64,000 nt of DNA from Pocillopora verrucosa. Its lineage: Eukaryota; Cnidaria; Anthozoa; Scleractinia; Pocilloporidae. This document shows positions 10,927-22,585 of the stretch, piece after piece. Made by a program: the position numbers and the translations under genes. The notes beneath the pieces are model-generated. The model did no database searches, was not told the origin of the DNA, and was given only the letters and a program-made list of their open reading frames with translations. The first letter of the stretch is position 1, and every line of letters begins with the position of its first letter. The stretch covers positions 3,143,082 to 3,207,081 of the forward strand of contig NC_089319.1 of NCBI RefSeq assembly GCF_036669915.1. The letters run 5' to 3'.

Positions 10927-13900
10927 ATGGATTCAGACGCAAACGCACCAGATTCGTGGGATTCTTTAGACGATCCTGGCCCAGGAGAAATGAGTGAAGG
11001 AACAAGCGATTTGAGTGCCCAACTTCATTCGCTCAATGTAAACGCAAAACCTTTTGTACCAAACGTCAATGCGCCGGCATTTGTTCCTTCGTTTTTGAAA
11101 ACAGTGACGACTGATGGTAAGGCCCTATCCTCTTTGTTGATCCTCACTCTATCATCACTATGGGTGAATACTCTGACCACAATCGTATCTTGATGAAGTT
11201 TTAAATCAATTTTCCCAGACCATTCATTGTACCACTGTACTCGTGCTCTGTCACGATCAGATTGGAGTCATTTCTCTTTTCACTTCTCTGATGATGTGAT
11301 CAAAAACAGTCGATGTTACTTATTGAAAAGTCTGTTTTGTGCTTTCCGTACAGTCAAAAGGCCATTGTGTAAACTCTTAAATCCACGTTAAATTAATATT
11401 AGCGCTTGTGCAAACTCTCAGTTGGTATTGCCTTTGATCTTGTGACTTTTATGAGAAAGTTGTTTCACAGTTATAATGGGTAGTTCCTATTTTGGTTTGT
11501 TTATGATTCAGCTTCTCCTTCTACAAATGGGGATGTTGATCAGTCGGAAATTGCCGAGAAAAATTCGGACACTATTAAGGGTGAGTATTGTAGAATATTT
11601 AATGAATTGATCTGATGTTTTCACAACTGTATGATCAAAAACAGTTGTTTGCAATTCATAATACTGAAACTCGTTTCAAAATCGTGAAAGGAACTTGTTT
11701 AATGTAGATTTTGTCATTTTACAATTATGTCTCTGTTGATGTCTACCACTGCTGCTTTCTTTAGTCAGTGACACCAACAACAGTCGTTTTCAAGACTACC
11801 CCTCTGGTTTTTAGGCCAATTTTTAAGCCATTTTCTATAAGTCTCCTCTAGAATGTTCCTAATTATGAAGCGTACTTGGCATTTCCCCTTTATTTTCAAA
11901 AAGTGAAAATAGAGTTTCCCTCTCTCCCATATACCAGGTATAGAGGTAGTGTTTTTCAAGTCAGGGGAAAGAAACTAGATTTACAGAAAATATATGATTT
12001 TAGTAAGGTTGTGTCCTGATCTATGGAATAAAATTAGGTGGGGAAAGATGGGTGGTAATTTAGTAGGTTCAAGAACCTGGAGACATCTCCTGTCAGAGGG
12101 TATCCAAGTTCCAGAAGCATGAATTCACACAAAGTATTGCCATCTCTCCCCCCCCTCCCTCTGTACTCTCTGCAGACAAAATACTAAGCAAAGCAATATT
12201 ACCCAAGAAAATAACACAGTGAGCCCAGCTACAGCTCAAATCTTGATCTCAAGATTCAGAGTATAGAGCATGACCATTTGGCCATGAAATCCTACTTGTT
12301 TGGAACTGGCAACTGCAATTTAGAAGTAGTCTGCACAGAAGTATGAAAGGAAAGTGGTTCTATTTTAAGGGCAGGTAAGGGAGGAGGAAGACAATTTGAC
12401 CAGAGCTGCCTTGTCAGTTCTGACTGTTCTGTGTGTGGTCAGGACAGTCACACTGATCAGTTGTGATGAATGGAAAGCTGCTTTGTTATCTTAGATAACT
12501 GTCTTATTTATTTTTTAAATTTTATCAAAGGAGATGTACCTGGCGAAGACAAAGAACCCATTGACATGAAACCAGAAACAAATGAAGACAGAGGAGGTAA
12601 AAAATTAGATATCTACAGTATATGTTGATGTGCTCCAAGTTGAAGTAATAATCAGTTTATGTTACATGGTGTATGGAGTTGGCAGAGGAAAGGGAAAGAG
12701 AAATTGGAAAAAGCATGTTTTAGAATTGAGTTGTGTTAAATTTTTTTTTGGCTGTTGACCTTTCTTTTAGGGTTTTCCCTTTCTGGACAAGAAAAACCAA
12801 CTTGAGAATGTCCAGAGTCAAACCCAATTGCTTTACTTTGTAATCATTGTTTACTAGAAACCAAACAAACAGTTGAAGTAGAGGCTGAGGAAGAGGAAGA
12901 GGAACAAGTGAAGCCTGTGAAAAAAGAAGCAAAGAAAGAAGTTGAAGAAGAACCTGAAGACAAAAGAGAGCATCTTAATATTATATTCATTGGTCATGTT
13001 GGTAAGAACTTCACATCAATATCAGTATCTGGGCAACTATCCAACTACCCAACTACCCAACTACCCCTCCCCTAACTCAACAAGAGTCAATTGATAACAA
13101 CTTAGGGTTAATGTTGGGTTAGGGGAGGAGTAGGTGGGCAGTTGCCCAGATACTGATGGTGATCCAGAACTTCTTAACAACTTTGTTCTTTCTTTTATTT
13201 GTAAGATGTACTCCTTAACCCTGTACATGCTAACATCATTATGCATATTCTCTATACTGTTCCCCGTACACTTCTTAAGGTGCTGACAAAGAGAATTTGT
13301 TGAACAATCAAGAGCTTCAGTTGATGATCATGTTCCTTATTCTTGTGACTTCATTATGTGATCCAGGGGTGATATTGTAAGAAACTAGATTAATATCACT
13401 CTTGGGGGTCAGATGGTTCAATTTGTTGGTAGAGAGTCACCTTAACTGCATTTGCTTCAGAGAGAATTCACATACAGTATATTTACATTTTATGAAAACT
13501 AACAGAATCCTGAGTTGACTTAATGATAACTTAGGTTACCTGAGATGATTCTTGAGATTTCCATTATATAAATCAAGACACATAATGAAACCTTTCTTTT
13601 TCTTCCAGATGCTGGAAAATCAACAATTGGTGGACATGTAATGTAAGTTTGATTATGAAATAATGTAGTTGTAGAGAAGTAATGAGGATACCATGAAAAT
13701 GCTTCATTACTTGTATTTGTGCACTAAATGATTTACAAGAACATTCTTGAAACAAAATTTGATACTCTGTCTTGCCACAATTTTTCAAGTCTTGGTTTTT
13801 CCTTTTATTTTTGTATTTTTTGTACACTGGAGATGACCTTCATTTAATTTGTTGTCGCTTAAAACTAAAGTACTGACAGGTATTATTTGTTAAGAATGAT

Positions 13901-16900
13901 GAACTACTTTAAGTAATGATTGTGTTATGGCCCTTGTAGAAACCTGTTTTTCTGTTGTTGTTTTTTTGTTGTTTTTTTGTTTTTTTGTGGCTTTTTTTTT
14001 TTTTTTCGCTCACTGAAAATATCCTTTCAGTAGTTTTAAAATAAAATCAATGAGGTATTATTTCATAATGACAAAGTACTTAATGATAGCATGGTGCCTC
14101 TTTAGGTACCTGACAGGACAGGTTGACAAGAGAACACTGGAAAAGTATGAAAGAGAAGCAAAAGAGAAGAACAGAGAAACATGGTTAGTTTATCAGTTCA
14201 AGTGTATTGTTTGGTTTAGAATTCTCCTAATCATACTCAGGAGAAAAGGAGAATTGTTTTCTCTGTTATCCCATTGGATAAGCTTTTACTAAAAGCTCCC
14301 AGCCAAAAATTATTCAGCACTCTATATGCACTTATGCTCTGTCTAATATAAAAAAAAATTGGTGAAACTCTTTCATTAGCTTTACCCCTCTTCAACTCAT
14401 GAATGTCACTTTATCTAAAAGCAGAATGAATTGTTTCAGGGAGATGAAAATTCTTATGTTATCTGTAAGAAAGAACATTTGAGGTAGAGACAAGCTTTCA
14501 AAATATGGCTGAGAGAAGTCATTTTGAACAAAGTCAACAAAATTTTTGTAAAATAAGTTTATATTTAGACAGAATGATTTTAAAGGATCTAGATTTGTCC
14601 CTGGGAGTTTTTTGCATCACCCTTATGCTCAAAAAGCTATTTGACATCTCAACAGTACTTGCTTACAGCTCAAAAAAAGATGGTAGCCTGGAAAGTTGTC
14701 CTTCTTGTCCTAGGCTGTTGAACAGCATTTTCATCAAGCTTTGATACATTGTAATACTGATATTCATGTAGGTACTTATCATGGGCATTGGACACAAATC
14801 AAGAGGAAAGAGATAAGGTATGGCAACAGTGTATACATTCAACACTCTGTGGCATATGAAATGGTACTTTCTGAAACCTGGATGATTCATAAGTGAAACA
14901 GTATTAATTCCCTGATGTAGTCTATGCTCAGCTCCAGGAACATTTGAATTTCGTGACATGAACCATTGGAGGTTTATGTGTACTCATTGGGATTCCCATT
15001 TTGTAATGAGCAAATGTGTGCATTTTTATCAGGGCACAAACAATTTCATAACAGTTACTGATATTCCGGGGTTTGGAGTAATGACCATTTTACTCCCATT
15101 GCACTGTGTGCCATGCATTTCTTTCAATTTGGGCTCTGACAATATGTTACTGAATCAAAGGATATTTCTCTATTCTTGTCATGTCTCTGCCTGAAGATGT
15201 AGTGTTTAGGATAAATTCTTTTTTTCTCACCGCTGGGAGTGGAAGGGATCATGAAATTGTGCATCAGCAGTTAGCATGAAATTGTTGGTTTTCTATTCAT
15301 AAGTTGATGAATTGTTTCTTTTATTGCTATCTTCTTTAGGGTAAAACAGTTGAAGTGGGGAGAGCTGCGTTTGACACACCAAACAAACATTTCACATTAC
15401 TAGATGCACCAGGACACAAGAGCTTTGTTCCAAACATGATCAGTGGAGCAGCACAAGCTGATCTTGGAGTACTGGTGAGTACTATGATCAAACATATCTG
15501 ATGTCTTTTAATTGAAGAAAATGTGAAATAAATGACAAATGAAATGCTTGGTATAAAAGACAGGTAAGAAGTACCAGTACATGTAACCCACGGTGAAATC
15601 CCTGAAAGTGCCTAAAATTTAGCTTAAATGGTTAACTTCTGTCTACTTTGTAGTGAATCTACTTCACTGTTTTTCATGATTTCTCCACAGTTTTGAATAT
15701 TTTTGCCATAATTTTATTGACTGGTAAGAATATAATTGTATTTATATATACAATTGAATGGGTGTCAAACCAAATATAGGGCCATCTGATTATTCTCTGT
15801 GCAACATCTTTGTTATGTTAGGTCATCTCTGCCAGGAAAGGAGAGTTTGAAACTGGTTTTGAAAAAGGAGGTCAAACACGGTAAAAGTTTACTGCACAGT
15901 TGTGTTTATGATGGCTTAGCTCTTCATAGCCACTGACTTTTTTATTGTTACTTTTCTTTGCTGTCTTTTTTCCTTCTTTTTTCAACCTTGTCTCCTGATG
16001 AGTATTGCTATTTCTTGGTTTCTCTCAGAGAGCATGCTATGTTGGCCAAAACAGCAGGAGTAAAGCATTTGGTTGTTCTTGTCAATAAAATGGATGATCC
16101 AACTGTGGAATGGGATAAAGGAAGGTCGGTGCCTCTGATCTCTGGAATGCTTTAATCACTTATGGTCTGTTCAACACTTCCCAAGCCACTCTTTCATTTT
16201 ATTGCCAGCTTTTGGGAGGTTTACCCTTGCTAACATTCAACTGCTTCTTGCACATCTTTAAGGTATGAAGAAATCCAAACAAAGCTGACTCCATTCCTTA
16301 AGAAAGTAGGCTTTAACCCAAGGACAGGTAAATTGTAATTTGCTTTGTTTGTAACAATTTTTCCCATGCCTCTTTTTGATTCCATATATGTTTTCTCCCA
16401 CAGATGTCCATTACATGCCTTGCTCAGGATTGACAGGTGCCAATCTCCGTAAAAGGCTTGATCCTGAAGAATGCAATTGGTTCAGGTGAATAATAAGAAT
16501 TCCTCTTTGACCTTAAGTCCCTCCTCCACACTTCAGTTCTGTTAAGTACTTGTTCCAAGCAAACTGGTTTTGAATAGCATTTGAAGGAATACATTGTAAA
16601 ATGCAAAAATTGACTTTTGATGCCATTTTTGTTGCAGTGGTAAATCTTTTTTGGAATATATTGATGAATTGCCATCATTGACACGGTCTGTTGATGGACC
16701 ACTCAGAATACCTATTTCAGAGAGATACAAGGTGAGTAAATTCAACCATTTTATCATGTTTGTCCCTTTTTTGTCATTAGGTTATTGCTGGTACGGGATG
16801 AACACATAGTACTCTTGATCTTGTTGTCGGTATTGAAGTGCTTGTGTGGCGGCTTGCAACTGAGCACACAATTGGGATGCTATCTATGGTAATCTGTCCC

Positions 16901-19900
16901 ACAATTTCTGTGTGAGCCATTTTTATAGGTAATGACATTTTTTTAGTGCAATTTGGTGTCAATAAGGACAAATAAATTTTTCAAAGACAACAACAAGCTT
17001 GTAGGGCACCATCAAATTGCACTGGAAATCTTGTGTTACTTGTTAATAATTTGCATGAAAAATGCATCACTGAAAGTCCAGATGGACAAAATTTTGGCAG
17101 CACATGCACTATTTGTAATTTGCACTCATTGTACAACTTTGCACTTGTGTTATGTGTATTTGTTTTCAGCCAATCAGATGCACATTTTCTTTTTCATGTA
17201 TATTATCATCTCTGTTACACCACCAATGTTTAGGAGCTCATTAGCATGGTTACTTGTACATTGATGTTATAATTGTTTTGTTGATTATGACCTCAGGACA
17301 TGGGAACTGTAGTACTTGGCAAAGTGGAATCTGGAAAACTTAGTAAAGGCGAGACATTGCTCTTGATGCCCAACAAGGTGACATAAATTTTCACTGCAGC
17401 ACTTAATGTTGTTGTGGATCAATTTTTTTGACTTGTTTAAGGATCTATCCTCTAGCTTTATATCATGAAATAAGAATGCCGAGGTTTTGTTTTTCTTTTA
17501 GCTATGATATTTGAATAAATGAAAGAAAAAAATTTAATTGGTAGGATTGCTAGTGGTTTATTTTTAAACACACTCCAAGGGAATTGTATGCAGTCTTCTG
17601 ATTATAAAGTTAATTGCACAACTCATTTCATACAGGTCTCTGTAGAGGTGTTAGGAATCATATTTGATGAAGAAGAAAGAGGTGCAGCAGTGGCTGGTGA
17701 TAATGTTAAACTTAAGCTAAGAGGAGTAGAGGAAGAGGTAAACTTATAATATTTTGTCATGATAGAGCAACTTCTTACTAGACCTGTTAAAAAACTGCGA
17801 CAGAGTTTGCCGTAACAACAATATGAATATATTTACACACTCAGCAGAGGACATTCATGGTTTGGGGAAAATAACTTTAAACATAAATTTCTATAATTGT
17901 TCTGATTATGACTAATTAAAGGAGCCAAAAAATGTTTGCTTATTTCCTACAGCTTAACCATTTAACTCCCAGATCAAATTTGAAATTCTCCTTACAGTCA
18001 ACCATTCAATTCTTATAATGTTAGTTGAGAGAATTTAGTACTGGATCAACTAATTATCCCCAAATTGATATTTTTCTTTGTTCTCATCACTTATCTGGTT
18101 GATATTGTATTGATACTGTATGGAGAAATTCTGTCTTGGTCATTCATGGGAGTTAAAGGGTTAAATTTGGTGTTTGTAATACAGAGGTTGTTGTAAGAAC
18201 CATGTTTCTTTTCCTTTGCTAACTTACCAATTTAATGGTAATACCATATTGTTTTTTGCCACAACCACAAGACGCTTTTCTGTTCCCTATAAGGTGTTTC
18301 CTTATCTAGTCCCCGTGATTACCCTGTCTGCATTCTCTGTCCTTCAAGAGCCCTGTCTTTTTTTTTTTCAATGGAATGATTTAAATTCACGAGCTTCAGT
18401 TACTTACAGTTACTTCTCACAGTTGACTTGGACGCTTTTTTGCGTTACAGGATGTCTCACCAGGATTTGTTCTCTGTTCACCAGACAACTTATGCCACAC
18501 TGTTAAAACATTTGAAGCTCAGGTTTAGTATGGTGTATTTTGATCATTGTTATTTTGGGTCTTTAATACTCTTCATTGTGAATTCCTCATATTTGATCCA
18601 AGACCAGGTTTCAGCCCTAGTAGGGGTAGTTTGTGTTGAAATTTTTTGATCAAGGCACTGAACTCTTATAGAACCTCTTTCCTTTTGCACCTTGTTCAGA
18701 TTTTGAATCGTTTTTTTTTTTTTGGGGGGGGGGGGGTGGGGAGAGGGTCTAAGGGGTTAAGAGAATCCTCGCAAGCATTTTTTGGGAGGACGGTACGTAT
18801 GTTGGATTTTATCATAACGAAACCAAGAGGTCAAGTTTTCCAGTAATGACAGTCTCATGCGTTGATAATAAGGGTTAGGTATGAAGAAAGCTTGAGGGAG
18901 AAAGTGGAGTTTTCAAAGGTTTTCTTTGGAGTGGAGTTTCATTTTGCCTTCCATTCATTTGTTTGCTTCATAATTAGGTTGTTATTCTTGAGCACAAGTC
19001 CATCATCTGTGCTGGTTACAGTGCTGTTTTACATATCCACAATGTCGTAGAGGAAGTTACTTTCCAGGTAGGTTATGTGTATTCTGATGAATTTAATCTT
19101 AAGACTTACCATCTGTTTTGATGTTGACCAAGTTGGAAAGCTCTGTTGGTTTGCCGTCACTGTACACAATTACTGTTTCCATATTTTCAAATTGTTTATC
19201 AAATTGAGGATTTTCATAAAGATAAATTTCTCTATTGTTGGCCAAGAATGATTTTCCGAAGATTTTCGCTGATAACTGAGGCCTCCAAATTTGCTTCCTA
19301 TATTAACCAGCTCCTCTAAGAAGAAATTACCTTTAAAAGCTTTTTGATTCCTTTTTATTTTCAGAGAAAGCTTGTAATGTACAGAGTAGCCAGCACAATC
19401 ACTCAAAACTGCAGTAAAGAACGTGTTTTTAACATCGATATTTCTTTCTTCTGATTATTTTCGTTGTGAACTTATTTTTGTAGATTCTAATAGCATTAAT
19501 TGACAGAAAAACAGGAAAAAGGCAGAAAGGAAGACCGAGATTTATTAAACAAGACCAAGTGGCTGTAGCGCAACTTCAAACATCGGGAGTTGTGTGCATC
19601 GAGAAATTTGCCGACTTTCAACAAATGGGAAGATTTACACTTAGAGACGAAGGTAACGGCGATATGGCATTAATATGGAATTGTTACTGTTCAACAATGT
19701 ATTGTGCATCAAGTAAAGCAATGGTCCTCGCAGATAAGTTGTAGAAATTGCAGAAAAGAAGCGTGGAAAAAATTCACGCTTCGACAAGATGCAAACCCGT
19801 GCCTCCCAGATATTAGCTGGGCGCCGCTATCAACTGAGCTAAGAGGCCACGCATTGGGAGAGAAGCAAATTTTAGAAGGGTATTGTGCAGTTAGAAAGTT

Positions 19901-20090
19901 TTGATTGGCTCATCAATTGTGGTGTATACTTTTTAATCCGTTTATTTTATTTATTGGCTTATTTATTTGCTTATTTATTTATATAAATATTTATTTAGTT
20001 AGCTATTTAAGTAGATATTTATTTTGCTTTTCTCATTTACTTTTAGGCAAAACCATTGCTATCGGAAAAGTTCTGAAGCTACTATCTTAA
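10927..20090 (+). CDS. GSPT1: eukaryotic peptide chain release factor GTP-binding subunit (eRF3)
   Basis: eRF3 is the GTPase that partners eRF1 in stop-codon recognition in the cytosol, and it links termination to poly(A)-binding protein. Exons: 10927-11116, 11512-11580, 12531-12596, 12858-13001, 13609-13642, 14106-14183, 14772-14817, 15340-15474, 15822-15880, 16029-16124, 16263-16327, 16404-16485, 16638-16731, 17297-17377, 17636-17737, 18451-18522, 18978-19067, 19484-19652, 20047-20090. All phases agree; 571 aa. Residues 36-56 hold two overlapping PAM2 motifs ([10 protein letters not shown] then [11 protein letters not shown]). An acidic/lysine-rich linker follows. The GTPase domain starts with GHVDAGKST (about 154-162), then DAPGH and NKMD. 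Domains 2 and 3 end in [19 protein letters not shown] and [12 protein letters not shown]. Length and architecture fit a short-N-terminus animal GSPT1/2; which vertebrate paralogue it matches best cannot be told here. Confidence 0.96.
13021..13157. mobile_element. fold-back MITE in a GSPT1 intron
   Basis: The left arm ATCAGTATCTGGGCAACT is matched by AGTTGCCCAGATACTGAT at the right end. The complementarity continues through CTACCC and CCTCCCCTAAC / GTTAGGGGAGG, leaving a loop of about 35 bases. It begins about 20 bp after the exon-4 donor. No coding potential. Confidence 0.8.
17954..18164. mobile_element. TTAA-type MITE, subfamily A (copy 1)
   Basis: This copy opens TTAACCATTTAACTCCCA and closes GGGAGTTAAAGGGTTAA. 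It lies in a GSPT1 intron. It shares its whole interior with the copy at 52145-52354, for example GGATCAACTAATTATCC and GATATTTTTCTTTGTTCTCA. Confidence 0.85.
19765..19855 (-). repeat. tRNA-derived SINE head in the last GSPT1 intron
   Basis: The minus strand shows an A-box-like TTAGCTCAGTTGATAGCGG, an anticodon-arm-like GCCCAGCTAATATCTGGG and a degenerate B box (GGGTTTGCATC). The acceptor ends do not pair. It is therefore read as a tRNA-derived repeat or tRNA pseudogene, not a functional tRNA. Confidence 0.55.
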
Positions 20091-22585
20091 ACAGGGTGAA
20101 TTAGGGAATTAAAACACATCTCCAGGAAGAACTTGCGAAAATGAATGTCACTAAATAAGTGGAGCGTGAAACACTTTTATGTCGTCCAAAACAGCCATCA
20201 AAAAAAGAGAGACAATTTATATCGTGGATAAGATTTGATATCAAGCCAGATGTCGCCTTTGTATACCTGAGTCAATTTTAAGCTTCATTCTCATGCTTCG
20301 CTATCAGCCATGAGGAGGAAATTACATTGGAACGACGATCCTTGTGTTTTGTTGAACTTCGCAACTAGAAGATTATATGGTTAAGAAATATCTGGAGACG
20401 TAGGGAATTGGAGTCGTAGTTTCTTGTTGAGAGTCGGGAAATAACCAAAAGATCCAGGAGATCACTTATAAAAATAATTCGTTGCCACACAGTGCAATTT
20501 TCAATTGACTATCGAAAGTGAACCGGGGTTGCATCGTATTGATTTCATTGCGCTATGTGATTGGTCGAGAAAATTAGCGCCACAATATTTGCCACTAATG
20601 GATAGAAGGGGAAACTTATATCATTCCAGACACTATTATAACACAGCGGTCAAACGTCGGTGCATGTAAGATCGCTGTGAAAACCAAGTTGTCTCACACG
20701 AGTTACATAAAAAGAAAACACACACACACACTAACCAGTAAGTCATTGTGTTTAAATCATTCAACTTTTATTGCAAAGCTCAAACTGAATGGTAAATTTA
20801 CAAGATACCCGTCCTTAGGTTATCCTTTTCCGTACTTTTTTTCCCTTTAAAGATTTCTATTTCTTATTTTCCCCTTTGATGATATTGTGCGCTGGAAATT
20901 GAAGCGCGGCCTGTCAGGATTAATACCCTCGCGCTTGCCTGACGTTTGACTACTGTGTTTACTGTTACGCGAGCTGTCTTGCGCTTGAGACCAATTGCGT
21001 GCATTTGCTTGAAGTTCACATTGCCTTCTTATGGAATTTTCCTTGCCTCTGATTGGCCGATGTTGATTGCTTTGGTTGTGTGACGCTTAATCGAACTGCG
21101 CTAGAGGTATTTTAAAACTGTGCTATTCTAAATGTAAGAAATGAGAGGTTTGTTAACGCAACGAGCGTGATTCTGTGTTCGAAGTGTAAATCGTTGAAAT
21201 ACACTCGTAGGGTATCAATTAATAACGAGCACTCAGTGAGGTAAATGTTTATGTCACAGAAAACGACTTCGTCTGCTTATCTGTTCTGAAAATTTCCCAG
21301 TTGCGATGTATATTTCTACAGTGTTTTATTTTTCTCTTCTAATTGAAAAAAAAAAATGAATAAATGTTATTTAATCAATGTTTGTCATCTTAGTCTCCCT
21401 TTGGCACGCCCGTGTCAAGGCGAAAAAGAACATCTCTTTGTTCCACAACCAAACTAGATATATATTATCTTTTTATTCTATTTACGCACATGACGTTTCG
21501 ACATTGCAGACTGATTTTGATGGTATGCTTAACGTGTGTTAGATATGAAGATGGTTCTGGTACAGCGCACCATAGAATCTCTGATTCAGTGGTTGAGCAT
21601 GGGAGCAGAGAGGCTGGGGGACTGAGGGTCGATTTTTTTCACAGGCACTCAATTTGTTTTCCTTTCTTCTAAGCTCGTAACAAGACAAAAAAAAAATCCT
21701 TCTCAATAAAATTTTGGTTTGCTATGGAAGAAAACAGGAGAAAGTAAGCCGCCTCGTGTGTATGGGTAGGGTTAATCCCACAGAGAGCCTACGGACGTCA
21801 GTTTCGACGCGACAATCGTAAATCATGAAACTTGGCAACCAAGTTGAATGACAAGGATTTCGACCAAGGGTAGAATTATCATCGATCCTTTTTTCTATGA
21901 ATCCTCTCACCGTCTTCCGTGATCGTCGCACCTGCGCCCAAAAGTAGCTTGTACATTGCCGTCCTAGGAGACGCTCCCCAGCAGAGGGTACATAGGTGCT
22001 TTGGCCGGCTAATTAAAGCCCCTTGTTTATGTCCTTTTTTTTTCTAGAGGGGAAAGGAGTGTTTTGACTTTGACAGTGTCAATTGTCGTTGCGTAGTGGC
22101 ATGAAAGGAGAAATGGCCCTGCCGTCTCCCAGAGGGTTCTTGACTCTTGTTGCACGAAAGTTAGGCGAGAAATAAACTTGAATAAGAAAGTAGAGATAAT
22201 TTCAGTTCGCCCCAGTTTCCACTCTTCGTGAGGTTGCGTCAGCCGACTTTACTTGCCTATGGCGTCGAAGCTGCTTGGGGTCTAACGTTTTGTTTTGGTA
22301 TGAAAAGCAGGGGTGGGAACAGAAAATTCCTCTCCTACACCGTACATTGTTCCATTGTATTTTTTGGCCTTTTCTTTTAACGAAAAAGAGACAAAAAGTG
22401 GACGTAAAAACACCAACAGCAACAAGTCACTTGCATTATATTGCATTGTGGGTAGGAAGGGAATCGCTGAATCAGCCGTGCGCATGTCATTAGCGTGTTT
22501 TGTTATTGTTGATAAAATTTATGAATTCGACTTGCCACTTCTACAGAAAGCAAGAAAACTGGAGTGAAATTCTTCAGTATTACTG
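20091..22585. other. GSPT1 3' flank and WIPI2 5' flank
   Basis: No gene was recognised. The left part should hold the GSPT1 3' UTR. There is a short CA tract near 20720 and a tRNA-like SINE head at about 21575. The right end, upstream of the WIPI2 ATG, must hold its 5' UTR and promoter. Short frames here have no family likeness. Confidence 0.5.
21575..21640 (+). repeat. tRNA-like SINE head (degenerate)
   Basis: An A-box-like stretch TGATTCAGTGGTTGAGCA (about 21582) is followed about 40 bases later by a B-box-like GAGGGTCGATTT and a T run. The spacing and words fit a pol III promoter derived from a tRNA. It is degenerate, so confidence is limited. Confidence 0.45.

Noticed and set aside
13930-14010. 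poly-T/poly-GT stretches as regulatory elements
   Set aside because: Low-complexity pyrimidine tracts upstream of a GSPT1 acceptor; nothing beyond normal intron composition is supported.
19765-19855. functional tRNA gene
   Set aside because: A and B boxes are recognisable, but acceptor arms do not pair and the B box is degenerate.
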